From NCBI GenBank assembly GCA_900755995.1, contig CAAEIM010000071.1, positions 1-8,472 on the forward strand: DNA of 8,472 nucleotides, given 5' to 3'. Source of the stretch: Clostridia bacterium. Lineage in GTDB: Bacteria > Bacillota > Clostridia > Oscillospirales > Acutalibacteraceae. A program made the position numbers and the translations under genes. This document shows, in pieces, positions 1 through 5,181 of this stretch. Within the stretch, counting starts at the first letter, position 1. Each line of letters begins with the position of its first letter. The notes below the pieces were generated by a model. That model was not told where the DNA came from. It did not search any database and saw only the letters and a list, made by a program, of their open reading frames with translations.

Positions 1-247
1 CTGTCCTTTTGATAACGCTCCCATGGAATCCTTTCATTCTGTTTTGAAAAAGGAAGAAGTCTACCTGAAACACTATTCTTCTTTCCATGAGGCTAATATT
101 AGACTCTTTGATTATATTAATGGGTTTTATAATCGTAATCGTATTCACTCGGCTATTAATTTCTTGTCACCCATTCAATTTGAAAATTCTTTACTTTACT
201 CTTAATCCTTTTCGCCTTTTTGTGTTCAACTTATTGACTATGGTTCA
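1..247 (+). mobile_element. Right end of an IS3-family insertion sequence, truncated by the window edge
   Basis: A transposase C-terminus runs in from the left edge and is followed by about 40 bp of AT-rich non-coding DNA, after which the parA reading frame begins in antisense. The parA frame stays intact up to codon ATT (247-249) and then reads three bases-worth of foreign codons to a stop, so the IS terminus is close to position 247. Read outward on the other strand the end begins TGAACC, consistent with the 5'-TG ends of IS3 elements. The left end and target duplication are not in view. The boundary could be off by a few bases. Confidence 0.75.
2..205 (+). CDS. IS3-family (IS150-like) transposase OrfB, C-terminal fragment
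   Basis: This is the tail of a DDE integrase-type transposase. The visible part opens CPFDNAPMESFHSVLKKE, which matches the D-N-A-x-M-E-S-F motif around the catalytic glutamate of the IS3 family (glutamate is residue 9 of the visible part). It goes on to YINGFYNRNRIHSAI and LSPIQFE, the conserved R-x-H-S and S-P-x-x-F block at the end of these enzymes. The stop is TAA at 203-205. The N-terminal HTH protein and the two catalytic aspartates lie outside the window, so activity cannot be judged. It is the only plus-strand gene here, and its insertion explains the loss of the parA 3' end. Confidence 0.85.
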   Translation, partial: CPFDNAPMESFHSVLKKEEVYLKHYSSFHEANIRLFDYINGFYNRNRIHSAINFLSPIQFENSLLYS

Positions 248-897
248 ATGCGGATATGGCTTCCGAACTGCCCCCGCAATGCGTCTACGGTGCTTTTAGC
301 AAGGTTTGTTCTTCCGTCCACAAGCGTTAAGAGAATCCCGTCAATATTTAGCTGCGGATTTGAGTGCCGCTTCACATTGGATATAGTTGTGAGAAGCTGC
401 GTCATTCCTTTCGCCGGAAGATACTGAGCCTGAACGGGTACAATCACGCTGTCTGCCGCCGTGAGAGCGTTAAGGGTAATCATACCGAGCGAAGGCATAC
501 AGTCTATGAGAACATAATCGTAGCTGTTTTTGATTTCACTCAGGTAATTTTTCATTACCATCTCTCTGCACATAGCGGTGACAAGGCTCATTTCCATTGA
601 CGATAATTCAAGATTGGACGGAACTAAGTCCACGCCTTCCTCGTGCCTGAGAATACCGTCATACGGATTTTCATTCTTATCCATTATAACGGACAACAGC
701 TTATCCGAAATCGTGTTAGAAAGCTCGTCTGTTTCCTGCCAGCCAAGACAGGTAGTTAAATCCCCCTGCGGATCAGCGTCCACAAGGAGTACCCTTTTAC
801 CCTGCATAGCAAGACCGATACCGAGATTTACCGCCGTCGTGGTTTTGCCCACGCCGCCTTTCTGATTGCATATCGCTATGGTTTTACAGTTTGACAT
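238..897 (-). CDS. parA: ParA/Soj-family partition ATPase, C-terminus lost by IS insertion
   Basis: ParA proteins are deviant-Walker ATPases that bind DNA non-specifically and segregate plasmids, ICEs or chromosomes with a ParB partner. Seen here: deviant Walker A KGGVGKTT at residues 13-20, Walker A' VLLVDADPQGD at 36-46, Walker B YVLIDCMPSLG at 128-138, and the VPVQAQYLPAKGM segment at 153-165. The start ATG (895-897) has a strong SD, AGGAGG, at 909-916 on the minus strand. Full-length relatives run about 250-275 residues and continue after the I-R-I motif with an F/Y-x-T-x-I-P segment. Here the protein ends I-R-I-E-P-stop at residue 219, with the last codons contributed by IS DNA. The missing C-terminal helices normally support folding and DNA binding, so the product is probably inactive or altered. 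No parB is visible; it would lie beyond the IS. Confidence 0.92.
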   Translation of the reverse strand: MSNCKTIAICNQKGGVGKTTTAVNLGIGLAMQGKRVLLVDADPQGDLTTCLGWQETDELSNTISDKLLSVIMDKNENPYDGILRHEEGVDLVPSNLELSSMEMSLVTAMCREMVMKNYLSEIKNSYDYVLIDCMPSLGMITLNALTAADSVIVPVQAQYLPAKGMTQLLTTISNVKRHSNPQLNIDGILLTLVDGRTNLAKSTVDALRGQFGSHIRIEP

Positions 898-951
898 CTT
901 TCGCTTTTCCTCCTTTCGCTGTATTCATAACCGATCTTATATAAAGTCGGC

Positions 952-980
952 TATGTATCAGCCGCAGTATTTGTTCTCAA
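952..980 (-). promoter_or_regulatory. Candidate promoter for parA
   Basis: On the minus strand TTGAGA (975-980) is separated by 17 bases from TACATA (952-957), about 55 bases upstream of the parA ATG. The -35 is good and the -10 is poor. It lies inside a hairpin-rich region, and a second TATATAA-like stretch follows near 935-943. Transcription could instead start farther upstream. Confidence 0.25.
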
Positions 981-1056
981 CGCCCCCTGCGGAAAGCAGT
1001 ACGCTTTGTATGGGAAGCACTAAGGTTACGGTGTGCTGCACCGTATCATAGGGATT

Positions 1057-1173
1057 TCACCTCTGCCGGGTTCTCCGCCAGCCCCATAAGGAAGTATCAT
1101 TATCATTCTGACTGTCGTTGCCAAGCTCGGTAGCAATCCGAGTTTCAGGACGGGAGTTCTCGCTTACTCTCAT
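1057..1173 (-). CDS. Possible 38-aa micro-ORF in the parA leader
   Basis: An open frame from ATG (1171-1173) to TGA (1057-1059) encodes a hydrophilic peptide starting MRVSENSRPETRIATELG and ending in the arginine- and tryptophan-rich string LWGWRRTRQR. It has no close SD; the AGGAGGG near 1193-1200 is about 20 bases upstream of the ATG. It could be a leader peptide, part of a structured RNA that happens to be open, or chance. I recognise no family. Treat it as a candidate only. Confidence 0.22.
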   Translation of the reverse strand: MRVSENSRPETRIATELGNDSQNDNDTSLWGWRRTRQR

Positions 1174-1369
1174 AAAAGAAAGGTTATGGCGTACCCTCCT
1201 TCGGGCTAATCATCAGAAATAAAGTCCTTAGTGCCTGTATATTCAGTTGTCAAAATGCAGCGAAGGGAGGCACTCCGTTTCGGAGTGGTTCTTTAACCCC
1301 TTCACTTGTTCCCACTGAGAGACACCCTTTGGGGACTCTATTTTGAAATTTTTTCAAAAAAATTTTTTA

Positions 1370-1417
1370 GAACGCAAAAAAGCCGCCTGCTTCTCAAATA
1401 AGAGAAACAAGCGGCTT
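1370..1417 (-). terminator. Strong intrinsic terminator of the 59-aa gene
   Basis: The arms 1380-1395 and 1402-1417 form a 16-bp stem with a 6-base loop. On the minus strand all positions pair, two as G-U wobbles. On the plus strand the same positions would be A/C mismatches, so the minus strand is the functional one. It is followed on the minus strand by TTTTTT (1376-1381) and a further AT-rich run. It sits just below the stop of the 59-aa gene and separates that gene from the parA leader. Confidence 0.85.
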
Positions 1418-1428
1418 CGCTATCTTAT

Positions 1429-1608
1429 TCAAATGTAACGGACGGCAATGTGCTTCTTCCGGGCCTTCGTAATTTTAATCAGCACCTCGTCTACTGCGTC
1501 GGTATATCTGCCTTGTGCTATAAGGCTGTTTTTGAGTTCAATCAAAGCACCTACGACCTGAGTGCGTTCCTGCTCGGTTAAATATATATGAAAATCCTTT
1601 TGCTTCAT
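1429..1608 (-). CDS. Small 59-aa hypothetical protein
   Basis: The frame runs from ATG (1606-1608) to TGA (1429-1431) and starts MKQKDFHIYLTEQERTQVV. The SD AGGAGG (1617-1622) lies 8 bases before the ATG, and a strong terminator begins about 12 bases after the stop, so it is a complete monocistronic unit. The peptide is highly charged and predicted mostly helical: a stretch ending LTEQERTQVVGALIELKNSLIAQGRYTD is followed by a basic tail KARKKHIAVRY. No cysteine pairs, signal peptide or membrane segment are seen. It resembles small uncharacterised proteins I associate with Clostridia ICEs upstream of parA, but I cannot name a family. Its position between the 9-mer repeat locus and parA makes a DNA-binding, replication or partition role possible, which is inference only. 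Confidence 0.75.
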   Translation of the reverse strand: MKQKDFHIYLTEQERTQVVGALIELKNSLIAQGRYTDAVDEVLIKITKARKKHIAVRYI

Positions 1609-1631
1609 CTGTTGTACCTCCTGACATCTTC

Positions 1632-1659
1632 ATTATACGAAAAAACAGAAATCAGAAAA
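1632..1659 (-). promoter_or_regulatory. Candidate promoter of the 59-aa gene
   Basis: A perfect TATAAT occurs on the minus strand at 1632-1637. The -35 is poor: TTTTCT (1654-1659) at a 16-base spacing. The expected start of transcription would leave a very short leader ahead of the AGGAGG at 1617-1622. The position fits, directly downstream of a terminator (1677-1716) and upstream of the gene. Confidence 0.35.
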
Positions 1660-1676
1660 GGATACGATTTTCGAGT

Positions 1677-1716
1677 AAAAAACAGAGCCTCAACCGTAAG
1701 ATTGAGGCTCTGTTTT
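1677..1716 (-). terminator. Perfect-stem terminator between the repeat locus and the 59-aa gene
   Basis: AACAGAGCCTCAA (1681-1693) and TTGAGGCTCTGTT (1702-1714) form a perfect 13-bp stem with an 8-base loop. On the minus strand the stem is followed by TTTTTT (1675-1682 region), and on the plus strand by TTTT, so it may work in both directions. It implies that minus-strand transcripts cross the 9-mer repeat locus. Confidence 0.8.
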
Positions 1717-1719
1717 CGT

Positions 1720-1918
1720 TGTCGTAAATAGCTTGGATTTTCCTGTCGTAAACAACTGTGGACACCCATTTTATAAGGCTTTTTTGCCGTTTTTACGATG
1801 TAGCCACTACAATGAAGCCACTGGATTAACGATTTTCGATTCACGGTGTTTACGACAGCCATTTGTCGTAAAAATCCGCCTTTGTCCTCGAAGTCATTTG
1901 TCGTAAATTTGTCGTAAA
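1720..1918. repeat. Cluster of six perfect 9-mers TTTACGACA / TGTCGTAAA
   Basis: TGTCGTAAA occurs on the plus strand at 1720-1728, 1744-1752, 1864-1872, 1899-1907 and 1910-1918, and its complement TTTACGACA at 1849-1857. The copies at 1849-1857 and 1864-1872 make a perfect inverted pair with a 6-base spacer. The last two direct copies are 11 bp apart, one helical turn. A degenerate copy (TTTACGATG) lies at 1792-1800. Two longer direct repeats overlap the cluster: TGGATTAACGA at 1822-1832 and 1940-1950, and ACGATTTTCGA at 1664-1674 and 1829-1839. This is the look of a multi-site protein-binding locus, such as a centromere-like parS, replication iterons, or integrase/excisionase arm sites. The binding protein is unknown. 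Confidence 0.85.
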
Positions 1919-2270
1919 CCCCTTTTTTCGGGGTAAATTTGGATTAACGAAACCCGGCAAAAGCTGTCAAAGCCCCGTTATTTTCTTAGTTTTCGTTCGG
2001 GAGAGGCTTCATCGTGGGGATTTTTGTTGCGGTTCTCTCATTTACGGCATTAAGTTGCTTTAACGGGCATTAAAGCCGTTTTGAATGGCTTAAAAACAAC
2101 TTTTTCGGACTCATTTTCGGCAATTTGGCACTCAAATGATGTATATTTTGATGTAAATGATGTAAGTCGAACTATGAAACCCGTCAAATCTCCACTAACA
2201 TTTATTATATTCATCTGCTGTCTGAAAGTCAACCTGCAACCCAAATCCCATTATAAATGTATATAAATAA
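1919..2270. other. Non-coding stretch downstream of int, probable location of the element end
   Basis: About 350 bp without a credible gene; the longest frames have no SD and no recognisable protein. It holds a small CCCC/GGGG hairpin near 1918-1935. A trio of TGATGTA heptamers lies on the plus strand, at 2137-2143, 2149-2155 and 2158-2164, next to int. In Tn916-like elements the integrase gene lies at the element end with integrase arm sites and the attachment site beyond it, so an att boundary is expected here or in the repeat cluster. I cannot place it exactly because the other end is not in the window. Confidence 0.45.
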
Positions 2271-2307
2271 AGAGAGCATACTTTCCGAAACGGATTGTAT
2301 GCTCTCT
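2271..2307 (-). terminator. Intrinsic terminator after the integrase gene
   Basis: The arms 2271-2281 and 2297-2307 form a perfect 11-bp stem (GTATGCTCTCT and complement), with an inner 4-bp TCCG/CGGA helix. On the minus strand it is followed by the T-rich run TTTATTTATATA. It lies 13 bases after the integrase stop and closes the xis-int unit. Confidence 0.85.
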
Positions 2308-2320
2308 GTCTATTCGATTG

Positions 2321-3553
2321 TTACTGTGCCTTGAAATAATTATCAAGTCCTTTGAACTCTGATGTTTTCAATTCTTTGGTAACATCGGTGTAAATATTCA
2401 GCGTGGTTGAAATATCTGTATGTCCGAGTGCGTCCTGAATGACCTTTATATTAACTCCGGCTTCGCACATTCTCGTTGTGAATGTATGTCTGAGTGAATG
2501 ACAGCTAAAATGGGGTAAAAGCACTTCGGGTTCTTCGGACTTTTCAAATTGCTCATCGTTGCAGTCACGAATAATACGGCGGATTGCTTTATTCAAGGTT
2601 GCTTGGTGCTGCGCCTGTCCAAAGCGATTGATAAAGATAAAGTCGGTGTAACCATCTATTGTAACCTCGCAATGAATATCCAAGTCTTTCTGTTTCTGCT
2701 TTTCAAGTTCAAATGCTTCTTTGACGAAATCGAGCATTGGTACTTGTCTCATACTTGCAGGAGTCTTAGTCGTATTCACATTGAAATAGCAGCCTTTTTT
2801 GCTTCCTTCGGTACGATGGTCGTAATATACAAGCGTGTGATTTACATCAATCATTCCGCTTTCCATATCAATATCGCACCATCTCAAGCCTGTTACCTCG
2901 CCGACACGCAATCCCGTTCCTATCATAACCGCAAAAACGGGATACCAATGCTCGTAAACCGGATGTGTTTTAAGGTAATCAAGGAATAAATCCTGTTCAG
3001 GTCTTGTCAACGCTCGGCGCTTCTCTGACTGAAAAGCGTGAGACTTTTTCAGTTCTCTCAACACATTGTCCGAAGGATTGTTTCTGATATAGTCATCATC
3101 AACCGCTATCTGCAATATTTGATGTAGGACAGTATGGATACTGTCAATCGTGGAAACTTTCAGGTTTCTCTCATCGGCAAGGTAGTTGTAATACTTCTTA
3201 ATATCCGACTTTCTCAATGTTGATACTCGTTTATTGCCGATAACAGGTCGTACAAAGGTGTTGTAAAGATACTTGTAATTCTCAAAGGTATTGTTTTTCA
3301 ATCCTCTTTTCAAATTGAGCCAAAGGTCAAACAAATCATTAACTGTGGTGTATCGAGCTTCGGTCTTTATGCCGTCGCATTTATCTTTCAAGATATTCTT
3401 CTCTTTTTCACGCAGGTCAGCTAAGGTTTTGGCATATATAAAACGCCTTTTTAACTGTCCGTCCATCCAACTAAATTGATAAGTACCGTTTTTTCTCTGA
3501 ACCTCTCCGGTTTTTAAGACGGTTCTTGCTTTGTCTTTTCGCTTTTCAGCCAT
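2321..3553 (-). CDS. int: Tn916-type tyrosine recombinase (integrase)
   Basis: This enzyme cuts and rejoins attachment sites to integrate and, with an excisionase, excise the element. The protein has 410 residues, close to the roughly 405 of Tn916 Int. Residues about 8-60 are an arm-type DNA-binding domain with the basic, aromatic pattern KTGEVQRKNGTYQFSW. Residues about 65-165 are a SAM-like core-binding domain. The catalytic domain carries R216 (TGLRVGE), K263 (TKTP), H352 and R355 (HSLRHTF), H378 (LGHTD) and the nucleophile Y388 (NIYTDV). All key residues are present, so it should be active. I chose ATG 3551-3553 because AGGAGGGG lies 7 bases upstream; an upstream in-frame start at 3601 would overlap the neighbouring gene without an SD. 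It follows the nearest xis-like gene by 13 bases and is presumably co-transcribed with it. Confidence 0.95.
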   Translation of the reverse strand: MAEKRKDKARTVLKTGEVQRKNGTYQFSWMDGQLKRRFIYAKTLADLREKEKNILKDKCDGIKTEARYTTVNDLFDLWLNLKRGLKNNTFENYKYLYNTFVRPVIGNKRVSTLRKSDIKKYYNYLADERNLKVSTIDSIHTVLHQILQIAVDDDYIRNNPSDNVLRELKKSHAFQSEKRRALTRPEQDLFLDYLKTHPVYEHWYPVFAVMIGTGLRVGEVTGLRWCDIDMESGMIDVNHTLVYYDHRTEGSKKGCYFNVNTTKTPASMRQVPMLDFVKEAFELEKQKQKDLDIHCEVTIDGYTDFIFINRFGQAQHQATLNKAIRRIIRDCNDEQFEKSEEPEVLLPHFSCHSLRHTFTTRMCEAGVNIKVIQDALGHTDISTTLNIYTDVTKELKTSEFKGLDNYFKAQ

Positions 3554-3566
3554 AATTTCACCCCTC

Positions 3567-3851
3567 CTAAATTCTATTGTGTGTTTCCGTGTATCTATCA
3601 AGTTTCTCTCTTATGATGTGGATTTTGTTTCCCATCCATATTGCAAAAGGACAACCCGATGTGTTTGATAGCTCACGAAGTTTTCTTCGTGCAATGCCGG
3701 AATACTCTGAAGCTTCCTCAATCGTCAGCCATTGTCTTTCCCATATTGGAATTTCATTTGTTTTTGAAGTAAGCTTCTCTTGATATGCCTTTACTTCACG
3801 ATTCAATGTTTCATCCTCATTCGACAAAAACAAGTTTTGTAATGTATTCAT
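3567..3851 (-). CDS. xis: Tn916 Xis-like excisionase, int-proximal copy (xis-like 1)
   Basis: Tn916-type excisionases are small winged-helix proteins that bend the element ends and steer the integrase toward excision. The C-terminal 60 residues contain IPIWERQWLTIEEASEYSGI, very like the IPIWE-x-x-x-LTIEEAS-x-Y pattern of Tn916 Xis, then KLREL and a CPF...NKIHIIREKLDRY wing. This copy is closest to the Xis pattern and adjoins int, so it is the best candidate for the functional excisionase. It has an extra N-terminal stretch of about 30 charged residues that Tn916 Xis (67 residues) lacks. ATG 3849-3851 has AGGAGG 7 bases upstream (3859-3864). Its start overlaps the end of xis-like 2 by 35 bp in another frame, and its stop TAG overlaps the integrase SD, indicating translational coupling. 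Confidence 0.85.
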   Translation of the reverse strand: MNTLQNLFLSNEDETLNREVKAYQEKLTSKTNEIPIWERQWLTIEEASEYSGIARRKLRELSNTSGCPFAIWMGNKIHIIREKLDRYTETHNRI

Positions 3852-4044
3852 CAAAAGCCCTCCTTTTTATCAGTCTGCGATGTCCTAAACGAAGAACGAA
3901 CGGACAATCATATTGATTTGTCATTTTCAAAAGTCCTGCTCTGCTTATACCCGAATACTCAACAGCTTCATCTATCGTCAGGTTTGCTTTATACCGTATC
4001 GGAACATCGAAACCCTGACCGACTGTCTTTCTTGTATCGTCCAT
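3817..4044 (-). CDS. Xis-like DNA-binding protein (xis-like 2)
   Basis: A 75-residue protein of the same fold as its neighbours: FDVPIRYKANLTIDEAVEYSGI (helix-turn-helix), then CPFVLRLGHRRLIKRRAFDEY (wing and last helix). It is the most diverged of the four. The W of the IPIW motif is R, and the LRxM segment is LLKM. ATG 4042-4044 has AGGAGG about 10 bases upstream. Its start is 21 bp after the stop of xis-like 3, and its 3' end overlaps xis-like 1. The role could be an accessory excisionase, an anti-excision competitor, or a transcriptional regulator of the int promoter; the sequence does not decide. Confidence 0.8.
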   Translation of the reverse strand: MDDTRKTVGQGFDVPIRYKANLTIDEAVEYSGISRAGLLKMTNQYDCPFVLRLGHRRLIKRRAFDEYITKLVFVE

Positions 4045-4065
4045 TTTTCAAGCACCTCCTTACAG

Positions 4066-4272
4066 TTATATCGAATACATTTCAGCGAGATACTTATCCA
4101 TTTTTTCACGCTTGATTAGTCGTTTTGCTCCATTCCAAAGAATAAACGGACAGTATTCAGAGTCTGACATTTCCCTTAATTTCTGCGAGCCGATACCGCT
4201 ATAAGCTGCGGCTTCTTCTACCGTCAGGTTTGTTTTATGCCATATCGGCACATCAAATTTTGTATCTGCCAT
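4066..4272 (-). CDS. Xis-like DNA-binding protein (xis-like 3)
   Basis: This 68-residue protein reads VPIWHKTNLTVEEAAAYSGIG, then KLREMSDSEYCPFILWNGAKRLIKRE. It is the length of Tn916 Xis and has the same winged-helix pattern. Over 60 aligned residues it shares 42 with xis-like 4 by my hand count, so the two arose by duplication. ATG 4270-4272 has a strong AGGAGG 9-10 bases upstream. It is preceded by a 98-bp gap holding a 14-bp hairpin (4322-4354), so it may be expressed differently from xis-like 4. Confidence 0.85.
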   Translation of the reverse strand: MADTKFDVPIWHKTNLTVEEAAAYSGIGSQKLREMSDSEYCPFILWNGAKRLIKREKMDKYLAEMYSI

Positions 4273-4321
4273 TTCTGACGCACCTCCTTGTTTTTGATGT
4301 TCATATCATAATTCAAAGTTG

Positions 4322-4354
4322 GCGATAAGCCTATTATGCGAATAGACCTATCGC
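4322..4354 (-). promoter_or_regulatory. Intercistronic hairpin between xis-like 4 and xis-like 3
   Basis: The arms 4322-4335 and 4341-4354 form a 14-bp stem with a 5-base loop. As minus-strand RNA every position pairs, two of them G-U; on the plus strand those would be mismatches. There is no U-tract after it, so it is not a classical terminator. RNA processing, mRNA stabilisation or a protein-binding operator are possible. Confidence 0.6.
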
Positions 4355-4370
4355 ACACTTGACAATCAGA

Positions 4371-4574
4371 CTATATGGAACTCATACTTTCAAGGTACTC
4401 ATCGAGCTGCTGCCTTTTTATTAAACGCTTTGTTCCGTTCCAAAGAACAAACGGACAATCCTCGGATTCGGTCATCTTCCTTAACTTCTTTACTCCGATA
4501 CCGCAATAGGCTGCTGCTTCGTCAACCGTAAGATTTGTCTTTTTCCATATCGGAATGCTAATCTTGTTATTCAT
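4371..4574 (-). CDS. Xis-like DNA-binding protein (xis-like 4, first in the array)
   Basis: The protein starts MNNKISIPIWKKTNLTVDEA, continues AAYCGIGVKKLRKM and ends in CPFVLWNGTKRLIKR plus a short helix. It has 67 residues from ATG 4572-4574, equal to Tn916 Xis. A GTG three codons upstream (4581-4583) with an AAGGG upstream is an alternative start. Its ATG overlaps the stop of the mazF-like gene by 8 bp (ATGAATAA), so translation is coupled to that gene. It is about 70% identical to xis-like 3 over the shared core. A cysteine replaces serine in the HTH (AYCGIG), which is unlikely to matter. Confidence 0.85.
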   Translation of the reverse strand: MNNKISIPIWKKTNLTVDEAAAYCGIGVKKLRKMTESEDCPFVLWNGTKRLIKRQQLDEYLESMSSI

Positions 4575-5127
4575 AGCTGCCACTCTGACCCTTACGAACG
4601 GAATATCTTTCGGTCACGACATAGTCCCAACCAGATTTATCGCATTTGTCGCAACGGTCTTTTTCCTTTGCGAACGGGTCAAGGCGACGCACGATATAAT
4701 TAGGGTTGTCAACATAATCGCTCAGGCACTTAGGGCAGAGGCAACGGATATTTTCTTCCTTTTCCTTTTTATAAATCCAAAGTCCAAAAGTCTTTTTGAG
4801 CATTGTATTTATCCGTCTGATAAGCTGCTCATCATCTACTGTCCCTATATAGTCTTTCAAATCTTCTTTGTTGACCGTCTGAACCTGTTCCAATAGCACC
4901 ATTGACGGCTTCTTCAATCCGAAATCTTCACCAAGCTGAATGTGCGACGGAAGATACCTTTTCTTGATAACACTTGTAACGGCTGCCACGATAATTGTCG
5001 GTGCGTTCTTGTTGTAATCATCTGCCTGTATTACAAGCACCGGTCTTTCTCCGCTTTGAATTGAGCCGGTTCTGTTTCCAAAATCGTAGTAAAATAAATC
5101 TCCACGGCAAATTGTTCTTTCTTTCAT
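4567..5127 (-). CDS. MazF/PemK-like protein fused to a C-terminal zinc ribbon
   Basis: Residues 1 to about 116 match the MazF/PemK fold: RGDLFYYDFGNRTGSIQSGERPVLVIQ, then TIIVAAVTS and LPSHI. R28 in ERPV and T51 in AAVTS sit where MazF endoribonucleases keep their catalytic arginine and threonine/serine, so mRNA-interferase activity is possible. Residues about 125-175 are an extra domain with C129, C131, C134 and a second CxxC at C159/C162, a zinc-ribbon arrangement. Ordinary MazF proteins are about 110-120 residues, so this 186-residue fusion is longer. No antitoxin-like gene adjoins it: upstream is the sigma-like gene and downstream, overlapping by 8 bp, is an xis-like gene. ATG 5125-5127 has GTGAGG 8 bases upstream. 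It may act on the element's own mRNAs rather than as a classical toxin, which is inference. Confidence 0.85.
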   Translation of the reverse strand: MKERTICRGDLFYYDFGNRTGSIQSGERPVLVIQADDYNKNAPTIIVAAVTSVIKKRYLPSHIQLGEDFGLKKPSMVLLEQVQTVNKEDLKDYIGTVDDEQLIRRINTMLKKTFGLWIYKKEKEENIRCLCPKCLSDYVDNPNYIVRRLDPFAKEKDRCDKCDKSGWDYVVTERYSVRKGQSGSYE

Positions 5128-5181
5128 ATGTAAAACCTCACATTTTTTAGTTTTGAAGTGTCATTCGTGTCCGGAATTAAA

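Larger units (their letters stand above)
898..1369 (-). other. Long structured 5' region upstream of parA, no firm gene
   Basis: About 470 bp without a well-supported protein gene. It contains several small inverted repeats: ACGGTG/CACCGT with a 5-base loop at 1028-1044, CTCGG/CCGAG at 1126-1142, and CACTCCG/CGGAGTG with a 3-base loop at 1271-1287. There is also an imperfect AGAG..CTCT hairpin around 1318-1340. A perfect TTGACA hexamer on the minus strand (1248-1253) has only a weak -10 (TAAGGA, 17-base spacing). An AGGAGGG sequence near 1193-1200 is not followed by an ATG at normal spacing. Taken together this may be a structured leader RNA of parA or an independent small RNA. I do not recognise a named RNA family. 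Confidence 0.4.

Noticed and set aside
1735..1775. DnaA box near CTGTGGACAC
   Set aside because: It differs from the TTATNCACA consensus at several positions and stands alone.
1605..1862. Open frame of 85 codons on the minus strand
   Set aside because: It runs through the terminator hairpin 1677-1716 and the 9-mer repeats, has no SD, and its protein shows no recognisable pattern. The true gene at its 3' edge is the 59-aa frame 1429-1608 in another frame.
1720..1918. CRISPR array
   Set aside because: The repeats are only 9 bp, occur in both orientations, have irregular spacing (11 to over 100 bp), and no cas genes are present.
2050..2266. Open frames on both strands between int and the repeat locus
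   Set aside because: No SD, low-complexity composition and no family resemblance; treated as non-coding element-end DNA.
2549..2989. 146-codon plus-strand open frame
   Set aside because: It lies wholly antisense to the integrase catalytic domain and has no ribosome-binding site.
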